Shown here piece after piece: positions 35,175-45,655 of a DNA stretch of 64,000 bases; position 1 is the first letter of the stretch, and each line of letters opens with the position of its first letter. The translations under genes were made by a program, and so were the position numbers. Origin of the DNA: Halomarina ordinaria (lineage in GTDB: Archaea > Halobacteriota > Halobacteria > Halobacteriales > Haloarculaceae); the NCBI RefSeq assembly GCF_030553305.1, contig NZ_JARRAH010000001.1, forward strand, positions 372,001 through 436,000, written 5' to 3'. The notes beneath the pieces were generated by a model, which was not told the DNA's origin, searched no databases, and saw only the letters and a list, made by a program, of their open reading frames with translations.

Positions 35175-37450
35175 GCCACGACTTCATCCGGGCGGCCGAC
35201 CGCGCGCTGACCGAGACCTACGAGGAACCGATGGGCCTCGCTGAGTACGTCGAGCGGGTCTTCGAGGAGCCTCGCATCGCGTCGCACGCGAGCAAGTACC
35301 TGCTCGAGGCCATCGAGGCCGCCGGCACCCGACAGGTCGTCGAGGAGGGCGAGGAGAACGAGCGCTATCGCTTCTTCGACGACCCGCACAACGACGGCGA
35401 ACACGCCATCCTCGGCAACACGGAGGTGCTCAACGAGTTCGTCGACGACCTGCGCTCCATCGCCGCCCGGCGCGGGAAGGAAGAGAAGATAATCTGGCTC
35501 GAGGGCCCCACCGCGACGGGGAAGTCCGAGCTGAAGCGCTGCCTCATCAACGGCCTCCGGGAGTACTCGAAGACCGACGAGGGGCGGCGCTACACCGTCG
35601 AGTGGAACGTCTCCGGCGCCGACACCGACGGCTCGGGGTTCACCTACGGCGAGTCCCCGGTGAGCAACGAGGAGGAGTGGTACGTGAGCCCGGTGCAGTC
35701 GCACCCCCTCACGGTCTTCCCCCGCGAGATACGCGAGGACCTCCTCGAACAGCTCAACGAGCGCCTCGACGACCACCTGGAGGTCCAGGTGGAGGCGCGC
35801 CTCGACCCGTTCTGCCGGGAGGCGTACGACTACCTGGAGGAGCGCTACCGCCGGCAGGGCCGCGAGGACCTGTTCTCGGCGGTGACGGACCCCAAACACC
35901 TCCGGGTGAAGAACTTCGTCGCCGACGTGGGCACCGGCATCGGCGTCCTCCACAGCGAGGACGACGGCACGCCGAAGGAACGCCTCGTGGGGTCGTGGAT
36001 GCACGGGATGCTCCAGGCGCTCGACTCGCGCGGGCGCAAGAACCCCCAGGCGTTCAGCTACGACGGCGTCCTCTCGCAGGGCAACGGCCTGCTGACGCTC
36101 GTCGAGGACGCCGCCCAGCACGCCGACCTGCTCCAGAAACTGCTGAACGTCCCCGACGAGGGGAGCGTGAAACTGGACAAGGGCATCGGGATGGACATCG
36201 ACACGCAGTTGCTCATCATCTCGAACCCCGACCTGGAGGCGCAGCTGAACCAGCACGCCGAACGCCACGGACAGGACCCACTGAAGGCGCTGAAGCGTCG
36301 CCTCGACAAACACGAGTTCCGCTACCTGACGAACCTCTCGCTGGAGGCCGAACTCCTGCGCCGGGAGCTCACCAACGAGACGGCCGTCTGGACCGACACC
36401 TCCTACGAGGAACTGGCGGCGAAGATCCGCGAACCCGTCACCATCGACGTGCGTGACAACCGCCGGCAGGTCCACACCAAGGAACTCGCGCCGCACGCCG
36501 TCGAGGCGGCGGCGCTGTACGACGTCGTCACCCGCCTCGACACCGAGGACCTGCCGCCGGGGCTGGACCTGGTGGACAAGGCGCTGCTGTTCGACGCCGG
36601 CTTCATTCAGGACGGCGACGAGCGCCGCGAGAAGGACGACTTCGAGTTCGGGCAGAACGCCCGCGACGGCCAGCACGGCATCCCCGTCACCTACACGCGG
36701 GACGCCATCGCGGACCTGCTCCACGAGCGCAGTGACCGCCACCACCCGGACCTGCCCGTCGAGCACGTCATCATGCCCCGCGACGTGCTGAACGCGATGG
36801 CCGACGGCTTCGTCGACGCGCCGGTGTTCTCGAACGCCGAGCACACCGAGTTCGAGAACCGCCTCGTGCAGGTGAAGAACCGCGTCTTCCGCCAGCAACA
36901 GCGCGACGTGCTCTCGGCCATCATGCGCGAGAAGCGCGTCGACCAGGCCACCGTCGAGGAGTACGTCGAGCACGTCTACGCCTGGAGCGAGGGCGAGACC
37001 ATCACGAACGCCCGCGGCGAGGAGGTGTCCCCGGAGCCGCTGAAGATGAAGGTCTTCGAGATAGAGCACCTGGGCCGGTTCGACGAGTCGCACTACGACG
37101 GGAGCGATCCCGAGGAACCGGTCCGGGCGTTCCGGACCGAAAAGGTGATGACCGCGCTCAACCGACACGCGTGGCGCAACCGCGACGACGAGTTCCGCCT
37201 ACAGGACGTCGACCTCCGCGACATCCCCGTCATCGAGACGGTCCTGGGGAGCTACGACTGGGACGACGTCCGCCGGGTGTTCGAGGACTTCGACCCCCGC
37301 CAGTGGGACGACCCGCCGAGCGGGACGGAGACGGAGTCGGTGAAGGAAGCGACCGTCGAGAACATGCAGGACCTCTTCGGCTACAGCGCCGCGAGCGCGG
37401 AGCTGACCAGCCGACACGTCATGAGCCAGGTGAGCTACCGATGGGACTGA
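35171..37450 (+). CDS. PrkA family serine protein kinase, second paralogue, 759 aa
   Basis: A diverged second PrkA. It keeps [19 protein letters not shown] and [23 protein letters not shown], Walker [15 protein letters not shown] (about residues 109-122), the PrkA block [22 protein letters not shown] and the sensor-like [16 protein letters not shown]. The C-terminal part ([42 protein letters not shown]) is longer than in the first paralogue. Bacteria usually have one prkA (yeaG); two in tandem is the haloarchaeal pattern, so they may form a hetero-complex. It overlaps the first by four bases and YeaH by ten, all translationally coupled. Confidence 0.9.
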   Translation: MSHDFIRAADRALTETYEEPMGLAEYVERVFEEPRIASHASKYLLEAIEAAGTRQVVEEGEENERYRFFDDPHNDGEHAILGNTEVLNEFVDDLRSIAARRGKEEKIIWLEGPTATGKSELKRCLINGLREYSKTDEGRRYTVEWNVSGADTDGSGFTYGESPVSNEEEWYVSPVQSHPLTVFPREIREDLLEQLNERLDDHLEVQVEARLDPFCREAYDYLEERYRRQGREDLFSAVTDPKHLRVKNFVADVGTGIGVLHSEDDGTPKERLVGSWMHGMLQALDSRGRKNPQAFSYDGVLSQGNGLLTLVEDAAQHADLLQKLLNVPDEGSVKLDKGIGMDIDTQLLIISNPDLEAQLNQHAERHGQDPLKALKRRLDKHEFRYLTNLSLEAELLRRELTNETAVWTDTSYEELAAKIREPVTIDVRDNRRQVHTKELAPHAVEAAALYDVVTRLDTEDLPPGLDLVDKALLFDAGFIQDGDERREKDDFEFGQNARDGQHGIPVTYTRDAIADLLHERSDRHHPDLPVEHVIMPRDVLNAMADGFVDAPVFSNAEHTEFENRLVQVKNRVFRQQQRDVLSAIMREKRVDQATVEEYVEHVYAWSEGETITNARGEEVSPEPLKMKVFEIEHLGRFDESHYDGSDPEEPVRAFRTEKVMTALNRHAWRNRDDEFRLQDVDLRDIPVIETVLGSYDWDDVRRVFEDFDPRQWDDPPSGTETESVKEATVENMQDLFGYSAASAELTSRHVMSQVSYRWD

Positions 37451-38760
37451 GAGACGACCTCGAACGGTACCGCGAAGTGGGTGAGGACCGCCGCCAGGAC
37501 CTCTCGGAGTTCATCCGGTACGGCGACCTCGGCCAGAGCCTCCCGGAGGAGGTGCGCATCCCCATCAAGATCATCGACCTCCCCGAGTTCGCCTACGACC
37601 AGCTCGACCAGGGCGGCGTCGGTCAGGGTCAGGGCGGGACGCCCGACCCGGGCGACCCGGTCGGCCAGCCCCAGCAGGGCGACGGTGACGGCGACGGCGA
37701 GGAGGGAAAGCCCGGCGAGGACGGTGGGGACCACGAGTACTACGAGATGGACCCCGAGGAGTTCGCCCAGGAACTCGACGAGGCGCTCGGCCTGGACCTC
37801 GAACCGAAGGGCAAGCGCGTCATCGAGGAGAAGGAGGGCGACTACACCGACATCACGCGCACCGGCCCCGCCAGCACGCTCGACTTCGAGCACCTGTTCA
37901 AGGAGGGGCTGAAGCGCAAACTGGCGATGGACTTCGACGGCGACTACGTCCGCGAGGCGCTTCGCGTCACCGGCTGGGGCGTCGACGAGGTGTTCGTCTG
38001 GGCGCGCTCGAACAACATCCCCGTCTCGCGGGCGTGGATTCAGGACGCCGCGAGCGACATCCCCGACTCGGAGCGCGACCGCTGGAGCAGCATCGAGGAG
38101 ATGGAGGCGAACGTCGACGCGGAGACGCCCATCCAGCGCATGCGCCGCGAGGGACTGCGACAGATACCCTTCCGGCGCGAGGACGAGCGCTTCCGCTACC
38201 CCGAAATCGTCGAGGAGCGCGAGAAGAACGTCGTGGTCGTGAACATCCGCGACGTCTCGGGCAGCATGCGCGAGAAGAAGCGCGAACTCGTCGAGCGCAC
38301 GTTCACCCCCCTCGACTGGTACCTCACCGGGAAGTACGACAACGCCGAGTTCGTCTACATCGCCCACGACGCGGAGGCGTGGGCCGTCGACCGCGAGGAG
38401 TTCTTCGGCATCAGAAGCGGCGGCGGGACGCGCATCTCCAGCGCCTACGAACTCGCCGCCGAGTTGCTGGAGGAGTACCCGTGGGACGAGTGGAACCGCT
38501 ACGTGTTCGCCGCGGGCGACAGCGAGAACTCCTCGAACGACACCGAGGAGCGGGTCATCCCGCTGATGGAGCAGATTCCGGCGAACCTCCACGCCTACGT
38601 GGAGACCCAGCCGTCGGGCAACGCCATCAACGCGACCCACGCAGACGAGGTGGAACGTCACTTCAGAGACCGCACCAACGTCGCCGTCGCGTACGTCACC
38701 GGCCCCGACGACGTCGTCGACGCCATCTACACCATCCTGAGTACCGAAGACAATGAGTGA
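37441..38760 (+). CDS. yeaH: YeaH/YhbH family (DUF444) VWA-like protein, 439 aa
   Basis: This is the partner of PrkA in the conserved yeaG-yeaH locus. An N-terminal charged region and a Gly/Gln/Asp-rich linker (about 60-100) precede the domain with [12 protein letters not shown]-like sequence, then the von Willebrand A fold with its metal site at Asp271-Val-Ser-Gly-Ser275 ([15 protein letters not shown]), and [41 protein letters not shown] domain usually mediates protein-protein binding. Its role here, such as adaptor between the kinases and SpoVR, is inferred from gene order. Overlaps with both neighbours show tight coupling. Confidence 0.92.
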   Translation: MGLRDDLERYREVGEDRRQDLSEFIRYGDLGQSLPEEVRIPIKIIDLPEFAYDQLDQGGVGQGQGGTPDPGDPVGQPQQGDGDGDGEEGKPGEDGGDHEYYEMDPEEFAQELDEALGLDLEPKGKRVIEEKEGDYTDITRTGPASTLDFEHLFKEGLKRKLAMDFDGDYVREALRVTGWGVDEVFVWARSNNIPVSRAWIQDAASDIPDSERDRWSSIEEMEANVDAETPIQRMRREGLRQIPFRREDERFRYPEIVEEREKNVVVVNIRDVSGSMREKKRELVERTFTPLDWYLTGKYDNAEFVYIAHDAEAWAVDREEFFGIRSGGGTRISSAYELAAELLEEYPWDEWNRYVFAAGDSENSSNDTEERVIPLMEQIPANLHAYVETQPSGNAINATHADEVERHFRDRTNVAVAYVTGPDDVVDAIYTILSTEDNE

Positions 38761-40750
38761 GACAGAGACCGAACGCGTCCGGAAGCAGCGGGTCGCCGCC
38801 GAGTTGCGCGAACCCGTCCGCGAGGCGAACGCCCTCGCGCGGAGACTGGGGCTCGACCCCTACCCCGTGAACTACTGGATCATCGACTACGACGACATGA
38901 ACGAGCTCATCGCCTACGACGGCTTCCAGGAGCGCTACCCGCACTGGCGGTGGGGGATGAAGTACGACCAGCAGCAGAAACAGCGCCAGTTCCTCGGCGG
39001 GAAGGCGTTCGAGATCGTCAACAACGACAACCCGGCGCACGCGTTCCTGCAGGTGTCGAACACGACGGCCGACCAGAAGGCCGTCATCACGCACGTCGAG
39101 GCGCACTCGGACTTCTTCCGGCACAACCAGTGGTTCGGACTGTTCGCGGAGACGCCGGACGCGGCGCGGATGCTCGCCGGCCACGCCAGCCTCATCGAGT
39201 CGTACATGTCCGACCCGGAGGTCGACCGCGAGGACGTCGAGGCGTTCATCGACCACGTCCTCTGTCTCGAGGACTGTATCGACCAGCACGAGCCCTACGG
39301 GCCGGCGCGGGCCGACGACAGGGAGGCGTTCGAGGGCGACGACATCGCCGCCCGGCTGGACGAACTCGGCCTGAGCGACGAGGTCAAGCGCCAGGTGTTC
39401 AGCGACGAGTGGCTCGACGACCAGCGCGAGGACGCCGACCGGGCGCAGTTCCCCGCCGAACCGGAACTCGACGTGCTCGCGTTCCTGCGCAACCACGGCA
39501 AGCGCTACGACCCCGAGGCGGGGAAGGCCGTCGACTTCGAGGACTGGCAGCGCGAGGTCATCGACGTGCTTCGCCGGGAGGCGTACTACTTCGCCCCCCA
39601 GAAGATGACGAAGGTGATGAACGAGGGGTGGGCCGCCTACTGGGAGTCGATGATGATGGGCGAGGAACGCTTCGCCGGCCCCAACGAGTTCGTCGACTAC
39701 GCCGACCACCAGTCGATGGTGCTCGGCTCGCCGGGGTTCAACCCCTACAAGCTCGGCAAGGAGCTGTGGGAGTACATCGAGAACACGACGAACCGCCGCG
39801 AGGTGGCCGAGTGTCTCCTGCGCGTGCGGGGTATCACCTGGCGGAACTTCCACGACCGCGTCGACATGGACGACGTGCTCGCGGCGCTCGAACCGGCCCC
39901 CTCTATCGCGACCGTCACCGAGGGGAGCCTCGCCGACCTCGACCCCGAGGATTCGCGGGTCGACGCCGAGGGTCTCGCGGCCGCGCGGGCCGGCGAGGTC
40001 GACCTCGAACGGTACCCGTGGAAGGTCCTCTCCTACGAGGGACTCTGCGAGCGCCACTACTCGCTGGTCAAGCGCCAGCACCGGGGGTTCCTGAAGCGCC
40101 TGACGCAGAACGAACTCGAACGCATCGCGCGCTACATGTTCGACGACGAGCGCTACGAGAGCGTCGAGGAGTCGCTCGCGGCCGTCGACCGGTGTCGCGG
40201 CTGGGACCGCATGCGCGAGATACGTGAGAGTCACAACGACGTGACGTTCCTCGACGAGTTCCTCACCCAGGAGTTCGTCGAGGAGAACCACTACTTCACC
40301 TACGAGTACACCCACACGACGCGGGACTACCGCGCGACCAGCACGGCCGTCGAGGACGTGAAGAAGAAGCTCATGCTTCGCTTCACCAACTTCGGCAAGC
40401 CGACGGTCGTCGTCGAGGACGGCAACTACAACAACCGCAACGAGCTCCTGCTCGCCCACCAGTACAACGGCGTCATGCTCGACGTCAAGCAGGCCGAGCA
40501 GGTGCTCGAACGGGTGTTCGAACTGTGGGGTCGCCCCGTCAACCTGAAGACCATCGTGAAGGAACTCGACGACCACGACGTGGAGGTCGCCCGGCGCCGG
40601 GACCGCGAACCCGTGCCGGAGGAGCGCGGGAAGCTCATCCGCTTCGACGGCGACGACTTCGCCGTCCGCGACCTGCCGTGGGACGACGTCGAACACCTCG
40701 CGGCGACGGACGTCGACTACGACACCAAACCCGAGGAGTGGCTGGCCTGA
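38753..40750 (+). CDS. spoVR: SpoVR family protein, 665 aa
   Basis: Full-length member: [120 protein letters not shown]. In Bacillus SpoVR influences spore cortex formation, and in Escherichia the relative YcgB shares stress regulation with yeaGH. Biochemical function is unknown. The conserved His/Glu pairs in HVEAHSDFF and [10 protein letters not shown] look like a metal or hydrolase site. It overlaps yeaH by 8 bases and ends the operon. Confidence 0.93.
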   Translation: MSETETERVRKQRVAAELREPVREANALARRLGLDPYPVNYWIIDYDDMNELIAYDGFQERYPHWRWGMKYDQQQKQRQFLGGKAFEIVNNDNPAHAFLQVSNTTADQKAVITHVEAHSDFFRHNQWFGLFAETPDAARMLAGHASLIESYMSDPEVDREDVEAFIDHVLCLEDCIDQHEPYGPARADDREAFEGDDIAARLDELGLSDEVKRQVFSDEWLDDQREDADRAQFPAEPELDVLAFLRNHGKRYDPEAGKAVDFEDWQREVIDVLRREAYYFAPQKMTKVMNEGWAAYWESMMMGEERFAGPNEFVDYADHQSMVLGSPGFNPYKLGKELWEYIENTTNRREVAECLLRVRGITWRNFHDRVDMDDVLAALEPAPSIATVTEGSLADLDPEDSRVDAEGLAAARAGEVDLERYPWKVLSYEGLCERHYSLVKRQHRGFLKRLTQNELERIARYMFDDERYESVEESLAAVDRCRGWDRMREIRESHNDVTFLDEFLTQEFVEENHYFTYEYTHTTRDYRATSTAVEDVKKKLMLRFTNFGKPTVVVEDGNYNNRNELLLAHQYNGVMLDVKQAEQVLERVFELWGRPVNLKTIVKELDDHDVEVARRRDREPVPEERGKLIRFDGDDFAVRDLPWDDVEHLAATDVDYDTKPEEWLA

Positions 40751-40828
40751 GCGCGGGTCGCTCGCCGTCCCCTCCCTCGACTGCCGCCTTCTGGAGCCTC
40801 TTGTGTCGAGCGCGCCTTCACTCAGTGA

Positions 40829-42253
40829 ATGGGTGAGACCGCACTCGTCTGGTTCCGCGCCGACCTCCGGGTCCACGACAACGACCCGCTCCGCCGCGCC
40901 GCGCGCGCCGAGCGCACCGTTCCCCTGTACTGCTTCGACCCGCGGACGTTCGAGGAGAGCGCGTTCGGACTCCCGAAGACCGGTCCCCACCGGGCGCGCT
41001 TCCTCCGGGAGAGCGTCGCGGACCTCCGGGCGTCGCTGCGCGACCTGGGCGGCGACCTGCTCGTCCGGGTCGGTCCGCCGGAGGACGTCGTCCCCGAGGT
41101 GGCGAGCGAGTGCGACGTCGACATCGTCCACCACCAGACGCTCCCCGCGACCGAGGAGCGGAGCGTCGGGGCAGGGGTGGAGGAAGCGCTCGAACCAACA
41201 GACGTGCACGTCGAACGCCACTGGACGCACACGCTCTACCACCCCGAGGACCTCGCGAGCGACGTGGACGGCATCCCCGACACGTTCACCCCGTGGCGAA
41301 AGGAGACCGAGGCCGAGTGCGAGGTCCGCGAGCAGGCCGCCACCCCCGCGTCGCTCACCCTCCCCGACGTCGACACAGGCGACGTCCCGACGCACGCCGA
41401 CCTCGGCGTCCCGGAACCGGCGGACGACGACCGTGCCGTGCTGCGCTTCCGGGGGGGCGAGACGGCCGGGTGCGAGCGCCTCGACGAGTACGTCTGGACG
41501 GGCGACCACCTCCGGGAGTACAAGCGGACGCGAAACGGGCTCCTCGGGGCCGACTACTCCTCGAAGGTCTCACCGTGGCTGGCCCACGGCTGTCTCTCCC
41601 CGCGGTTCGTCCACGACGAGGTGCGCCGCTACGAGCGCGAGCGGGTGGCCACCGAGGACACCTACTGGCTGGTCTTCGAACTGCTGTGGCGCGACTTCTT
41701 CCAGTTCCAGTTCGAGAAACACGGCGGAGCGTTCTTCACCCGGAGCGGGATTCGGGACGTCGAGAAGGGGTGGTCGACCGACCGCGAGGCGTTCGCGCGG
41801 TGGGCGGCGGGCGAGACGGGCGTCCCGTTCGTCGACGCGAACGTGCGCGAGTTGAACGAGACGGGCTACATGTCCAATCGAGGCCGGCAGAACGTCGCGA
41901 GTTTCCTGACGGACGTCCTCGGTCTCGACTGGCGACTCGGCGCGGCGTACTTCGAGTCGCGGCTGGTCGACTACGACCCCTGTTCGAACTGGGGGAACTG
42001 GGCGTACGTCGCGGGCGTCGGCAACCACTCGCGCGACGGCCACTTCGACGTGCGTTGGCAGGCCGAGAACTACGACCCGGACGGCGCGTACGTCCGGACC
42101 TGGGTGCCGGAGCTGGCGGCGGTGCCGGGCGACGCCGTCCACCGACCGTGGGACCTCACCGACGACCGGCAGGCGCTGTACGACGCCCGTCTCGGCGTCG
42201 ATTACCCGCGCCCGATGGTGGACGTGGACGCGCGCTACGACGCGCTCGACTGA
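40829..42253 (+). CDS. DASH-type cryptochrome/photolyase, 474 aa
   Basis: Photolyase fold: TALVWFRADLRVHDNDPLRRA (antenna domain start), then the FAD domain with LREYKRTRNGLLGADYSSKVSPWLAHGCLSPR and VFELLWRDFFQFQFEKHG. The DASH signature is clear in YMSNRGRQNVASFLTDVLGLDWR and DYDPCSNWGNWAYVAGVG. CRY-DASH proteins repair cyclobutane dimers in single-stranded DNA and may sense blue light. It follows spoVR by about 80 bases, with CACTCAGTGAATGGGTG just before the start. Confidence 0.92.
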   Translation: MGETALVWFRADLRVHDNDPLRRAARAERTVPLYCFDPRTFEESAFGLPKTGPHRARFLRESVADLRASLRDLGGDLLVRVGPPEDVVPEVASECDVDIVHHQTLPATEERSVGAGVEEALEPTDVHVERHWTHTLYHPEDLASDVDGIPDTFTPWRKETEAECEVREQAATPASLTLPDVDTGDVPTHADLGVPEPADDDRAVLRFRGGETAGCERLDEYVWTGDHLREYKRTRNGLLGADYSSKVSPWLAHGCLSPRFVHDEVRRYERERVATEDTYWLVFELLWRDFFQFQFEKHGGAFFTRSGIRDVEKGWSTDREAFARWAAGETGVPFVDANVRELNETGYMSNRGRQNVASFLTDVLGLDWRLGAAYFESRLVDYDPCSNWGNWAYVAGVGNHSRDGHFDVRWQAENYDPDGAYVRTWVPELAAVPGDAVHRPWDLTDDRQALYDARLGVDYPRPMVDVDARYDALD

Positions 42254-42351
42254 CCCGCGTTCGGCGAACGCGGCGGTGAGACTGGCCGACCCAGTGCGGC
42301 GAAAAGCGGACCGGGGGCGAAGCGACGCGCGGCCTCCGGGTCGCGGTGCGC

Positions 42352-42774
42352 TCAGTCGATGTCGATGCGGTGGTCCTCGGGGGCCGGTTCGGTCGTGGGG
42401 AGGTGGACCTCGAGGACGCCGTTGCGGTAGGTGGCGCTGACGCCCTCGACGTCGACGTCGCCGGGGACCGACACCTGTTCGTGGACCGTGCGGTGGCGCG
42501 TGCTGTGGTCGTCGCTCGTCTCGTGGCTGCCCGAGAGCGTGAGGACGCCGTCCGCGAAGGTGAGGTCGAGTTCCTCGCGCTCGAAGCCGGGAACGTCGGC
42601 GTAGACGACGATACCGTCGTCGCGGCGTTCGACGCTCATGTTCGCGCCGCCGGGGAGCGCCTCCCAGTGGTCGGTGCCGCTCTGGCCGTCCCAGTTCCAC
42701 GAACCGAGCATCGAGCGGCGCATCTGGTCGAACATCCGGTCCATCTCCTCGAAGGGGGTACGTCGGGGTGCCAT
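42352..42774 (-). CDS. Hsp20/alpha-crystallin family small heat-shock protein, 140 aa
   Basis: ATP-independent holdase. The alpha-crystallin domain runs from about residue 45: DDGIVVYADVPGFEREELDLTFADGVLTLSGSHET, then RTVHEQVSVPGDVDVEGVSATYRNGVLEVHLPTTEP, including the GVLEVHLP beta-strand motif. The N-terminus (MDRMFDQMRRSMLGSWNW) is the aromatic oligomerisation part, and there is a short C-terminal tail. A/T-rich sequence (42790-42860, with TATATAAT) is the likely heat-responsive promoter. Confidence 0.92.
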   Translation of the reverse strand: MAPRRTPFEEMDRMFDQMRRSMLGSWNWDGQSGTDHWEALPGGANMSVERRDDGIVVYADVPGFEREELDLTFADGVLTLSGSHETSDDHSTRHRTVHEQVSVPGDVDVEGVSATYRNGVLEVHLPTTEPAPEDHRIDID

Positions 42775-42929
42775 ACGTATCGGTACGTTCTATGGTCGCC
42801 CTATATAATCAAGATTTCGAGAGCCGTGATATCAGGTGATATAGACTCTAATGAGGCGAACTAACGCTACGTTACCGAAAGGATACGTGCCGCCTTTCCG
42901 GTTCGGTAGGTGGACGGTCGTCGCGTCGG

Positions 42930-43235
42930 TTACGGTTCGACGAGGACCGTCCCGTCGCTGCGTGCGGTCACCAGACAGTCGGCGAAGTGGAACCGGACGC
43001 TGACGTCACAGTCGGCGTCGGGTCGAAACAGCGCGTCCAGTGCGTCGGGGTCCACCGCGCCGTACAGCGCGTCGAGGTCCTGTGGGTCGACGTCCAGTGC
43101 CTCGCCGACGGCCTCCACGACGGCGACGCTCAGGGAGGGGTCGCCATCCACGTCGTCCTCGGGGCGCTCGTCCTCGCGGTCGGTTCTCGTCTGCTCGGGG
43201 GGTGTCGTCGCGTGCACGCGTTCTGCAGTTCCCAT
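42930..43235 (-). CDS. HalOD1 output-domain protein, 101 aa
   Basis: A small haloarchaeal signalling output domain: PSLSVAVVEAVGEALDVDPQDLDALYGAVDPDALDALF and a strand pair VSVRFHFADCLVTARSDGTVLVEP are the HalOD1 pattern. It is normally found as the output of haloarchaeal two-component systems or alone. The N-terminal 25 residues are acidic and disordered. A Shine-Dalgarno-like GGAGGT at 43254-43259 lies 18 bases before the ATG (43235) and 12 before an in-frame GTG at 43241, so either start is possible. TATA-like CTTTTATC is at about 43271-43278. Confidence 0.85.
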   Translation of the reverse strand: MGTAERVHATTPPEQTRTDREDERPEDDVDGDPSLSVAVVEAVGEALDVDPQDLDALYGAVDPDALDALFRPDADCDVSVRFHFADCLVTARSDGTVLVEP

Positions 43236-43510
43236 TGTCACACCAGTTACACCACCTCCTGTGTCGGTACCCGATAAAAGCCTTCGTCAGACAACGTTAT
43301 TGTTTGTGGTACTATTCTTTATTACGTCTACTTTCGTTTACTGCGTATATTTTAGAGACGCCCCCGGAACGGTACTTTACAGGATATTCCCGGCTCTGTC
43401 GATATTCGTCGGTAGCGCCCGGCAGGTACCCGTCGCTCGGTGTCGGATCGGTTCGAAAAACGGCCGTTCGGTCCGCCCGGCGGTTCGCGCGTGTCGGCGT
43501 CAGCGGCCGG

Positions 43511-43972
43511 TCACTCCTCGAGGCTGATGACCTCGTCGTCGACGTCGTCGGAACCGCCGCGGCGCTTGCCCTGGCGCAGGCCGTAGACGACGGCCCCGAC
43601 GACGGCCAGGACGAGCGCGAGGCTTCCGACGCGCTGGGCGGTGCGCTTCGCGTCCGCGACGCGCGCGCGGACCGCCGTCTTCCGCGAGCGCTCTACCTCG
43701 GCGACAAGCTGACGCCCCTCGTCGGTGTCGCTCGTCCGCAGGTCGGTGATGGTCTCCCCGCGGCGCGGGTCGATATCGAAGACCGTCGCGAGCGCCTCCG
43801 TCGCCGTCTCGAACGGGGTGCTCCGTGGACCCTCCACGGGGGTCTCGGTCTCCTCCTCGTGCGTCTCTTCGCTCTCCTCGTCGGTCACCTCCCGGCGCTC
43901 CGCGACCTCCTCGCGGTCTTCGATGTCGGTCTCGGTCTCTTCGGTCTCGGTGTGGTCTACTGTCCCCGGCAT
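43511..43972 (-). CDS. Acidic single-span membrane protein of unknown function, 153 aa
   Basis: A long Glu/Thr/Asp-rich N-terminus (ETEETETDIEDREEVAERREVT...EEETETPVE) is followed by a soluble segment TPFETATEALATVFDIDPRRGETITDLRT, a helix with Arg/Ala (RSRKTAVRARVADAKRTAQRV) and one transmembrane span VGSLALVLAVVGAVVYGLRQG close to the C-terminus. It is likely tail-anchored with the acidic part cytoplasmic. Start MPGTVDH at 43972. No family is recognised. Confidence 0.65.
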   Translation of the reverse strand: MPGTVDHTETEETETDIEDREEVAERREVTDEESEETHEEETETPVEGPRSTPFETATEALATVFDIDPRRGETITDLRTSDTDEGRQLVAEVERSRKTAVRARVADAKRTAQRVGSLALVLAVVGAVVYGLRQGKRRGGSDDVDDEVISLEE

Positions 43973-44023
43973 AGGTCCCACGAGTCCTGTCGTCTCGTTA
44001 AGCGTTGCGGCCGCGCGTGCCGC

Positions 44024-44422
44024 TCACCGTCCCTCCAGCGCAGCCATATTCGCCTCGACGACCTCCGTGAGCGCCGCGAACTCCTCGCGTGGGCTGAATT
44101 CGATGAGGACGGTTCCAGCGTCTACGGCCATCGTGTGGTCTGGTGCCATGTAGTACATCTCGCCCGCCTCGACCGCCTCGTCGTGGTCGGCGTACCGGAC
44201 GGTCATCCGTCCCGACAGTAAGTACCCCCAGTGCGGGCACTGACACCGGTCGTTCGGTAATCCCTCCAGCAACGGCGCGTCGTCGAAGTCCGTCAGGTAC
44301 GTCTCGTACCCGACCCGCATCTCCCCCCACTCGGCCTCCCGCCACACGCCGTCTTCGGTCTCGAACCCCACCTCGAACTCGGAGAGGGCGGCGTGGCGCC
44401 CGCTCGTGTCGTAGTTTGTCAT
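44024..44422 (-). CDS. Cupin-like protein, 132 aa
   Basis: A conserved small barrel: MRVGYETYLTDFDDAPLLEGLPNDRCQCPHWGYLLSGRMTVRYADHDEAVEAGEMYYMAPDHTMAVDAGTVLIEFSPREE in outline. The metal-type His residues (CPHWG and PDHTM) are present. It lacks the classical HxHxxxxE, so it belongs to a cupin subgroup of unknown ligand. Start MTNYDTSGRHAAL at 44422. Confidence 0.75.
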   Translation of the reverse strand: MTNYDTSGRHAALSEFEVGFETEDGVWREAEWGEMRVGYETYLTDFDDAPLLEGLPNDRCQCPHWGYLLSGRMTVRYADHDEAVEAGEMYYMAPDHTMAVDAGTVLIEFSPREEFAALTEVVEANMAALEGR

Positions 44423-44598
44423 TTGGTACCATGGACCGAAAGGCGCCGCGAGGAGATAACCGCTACTCGTGTCCGTTCGCCGGTATCTACCGGAGACGTT
44501 ACCGTTCGGAGCGTTCGCCTCTCACCTCGGACCTCGCTGGCCCTGAGTGGTGGACACGTCTCGTCTCGGGCACCGCTGCCGACGGCCACGAACTGACT

Positions 44599-45186
44599 CT
44601 AGGTCCCCTGAACCGCGTCGATAACCGCTGTCCCGACCACGATTGGGTCCGTCGGCACCGCACTGGTATCGCTGAGGGTGACCGCGTACTCGTCGAACAT
44701 CGCGAACTCGGACTCGATGGAGCCCACACGCTCACCCTCCGTATCGGTTATCGTGTACTCGTGGGCGATCCACTGGCCGAACGGGAGGACCTTGCGGCCC
44801 AGCGTGACGAGTGCGCCTCGTGAGTTGATCTCGGCGAGGACCGAACGGTCGTCGGCGTCGCGAATCCGCCACGTGTCCCGGGACGGAGAGAGGTCGTTTT
44901 CCAGTATCACGAGGTCTTCCCCGGTCTGGCTGTCCGTGAGGAGGTAGTCGCCGGCGATGTCTAGGGCACCGCTGGCCGTCACGGCAACGACCTCGTCGCC
45001 GTCGGCGTCGACGAAGGAGAACTCGCCTGGATTCTGGTACATATTGTACGTGCCGCGGAAGACCGTGTCGCCGGTGACGTCCCTGGCTTCGTACTCGGGT
45101 CGAAAGTTCTCGTCCCGTCCAGTCTGCTCGACGGTGAACTGGCTGCCCGCGAGGTCGACGGCCGCGAGTTCGTAGTCTCGTGTCAC
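44599..45186 (-). CDS. LURP-one-related/tubby-like protein, 195 aa
   Basis: A beta-barrel with repeated short strands: EYEARDVTGDTVFRGTYN, PGEFSFVDADGDEVVAVTA, YLLTDSQTGEDLVILENDLSPSRDTWRIRDADDRSVLAEINSRG, and ITDTEGERVGSIESEF, each Asp/Gly turned like the LOR fold. LOR and tubby C-terminal proteins bind phospholipids or scramble them. In haloarchaea no role is known. A TATA-like CTTAAGTAT region (45210-45220) precedes the start at 45186. Confidence 0.75.
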   Translation of the reverse strand: MTRDYELAAVDLAGSQFTVEQTGRDENFRPEYEARDVTGDTVFRGTYNMYQNPGEFSFVDADGDEVVAVTASGALDIAGDYLLTDSQTGEDLVILENDLSPSRDTWRIRDADDRSVLAEINSRGALVTLGRKVLPFGQWIAHEYTITDTEGERVGSIESEFAMFDEYAVTLSDTSAVPTDPIVVGTAVIDAVQGT

Positions 45187-45558
45187 TTCTCGGGCAATTA
45201 TACTGCGACGATACTTAAAACCTGCACGAGATTGACAGTCATAGTACGAATCGACGTCACCTGGTCCGTCGCTCTACACCCGCGATATCGGCTGGTTCGA
45301 CCACGGTCCCACGAACGGATACCACGTGGTCCGTACGCCGACCGACCGAACTCCCCTCGGCCGGCACCGAACGAAACGACGACTGCGGTTACCGCAGGTT
45401 CCGCCACCGCAGGCGGCGTTACGCCGCCGAGTGTCGCGTTCGCTCCTCACGTTCGTTCGTCGCAGAACCCTCGGTCGGGGATGTGAACTCGCTCGCAGCG
45501 AGGCTGCTCGCCGCTCGAATCCCTCTTTGTGCGCTTTTTCACACTCCGTTCGAAAACG
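45187..45558. other. Intergenic region between the LOR gene and the left tRNA-Glu, with hairpins
   Basis: No gene is supported. The right half holds two strong inverted repeats, CTGCGGT-T-ACCGCAG (about 45382-45396) and GGCGGCG-TTA-CGCCGCC (45412-45428), and then a tRNA-Glu 3' fragment at 45470-45488. Short open frames here have no protein-like composition. It looks like a scar of earlier recombination at the tRNA-Glu site. Confidence 0.5.
45470..45488 (-). other. 19-base partial copy of the tRNA-Glu 3' end, possible old att remnant
   Basis: The plus-strand sequence CTCGGTCGGGGATGTGAAC matches the last 19 bases of the tRNA-Glu gene (CTCGGTCGGGGATTTGAAC) with one difference. A 3' tRNA fragment is what an integrase leaves at the far end of an element inserted in a tRNA gene. 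It lies 70 bases outside the left full-length copy, so at least two integration events, or a nested one, are suggested. Confidence 0.5.
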
Positions 45559-45655
45559 TGCTCGGTCGGGGATTTGAACCCCGGTCGTTGGCTCGAAAGG
45601 CCAACATGATTGGCCGGACTACACCAACCGAGCGGCGACTGTATCTGCGCACCAC
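45558..45655. repeat. Left 98-base direct repeat (candidate attL), containing tRNA-Glu
   Basis: This matches 51115-51212 at 97 of 98 positions (T at 45644, C at 51201). It covers the whole tRNA-Glu gene and 22 bases upstream of it. Similarity ends abruptly on both sides. The two copies flank the A/T-rich element. Confidence 0.8.
45559..45633 (-). tRNA. tRNA-Glu (anticodon TTC), left copy
   Basis: Acceptor GCTCGGT pairs with ACCGAGC, discriminator A. D arm TGGTGTAGTCCGGCCA, anticodon arm TTGGCCTTTCGAGCCAA (loop CTTTCGA, anticodon TTC) and T arm GGGGTTCAAATCCCC are intact; CCA is not encoded. The upstream side lies in A/T-rich element DNA and shows only a weak TATA-like CTAAATC 44-50 bases before the gene, so this copy may be poorly expressed. 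Confidence 0.93.
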
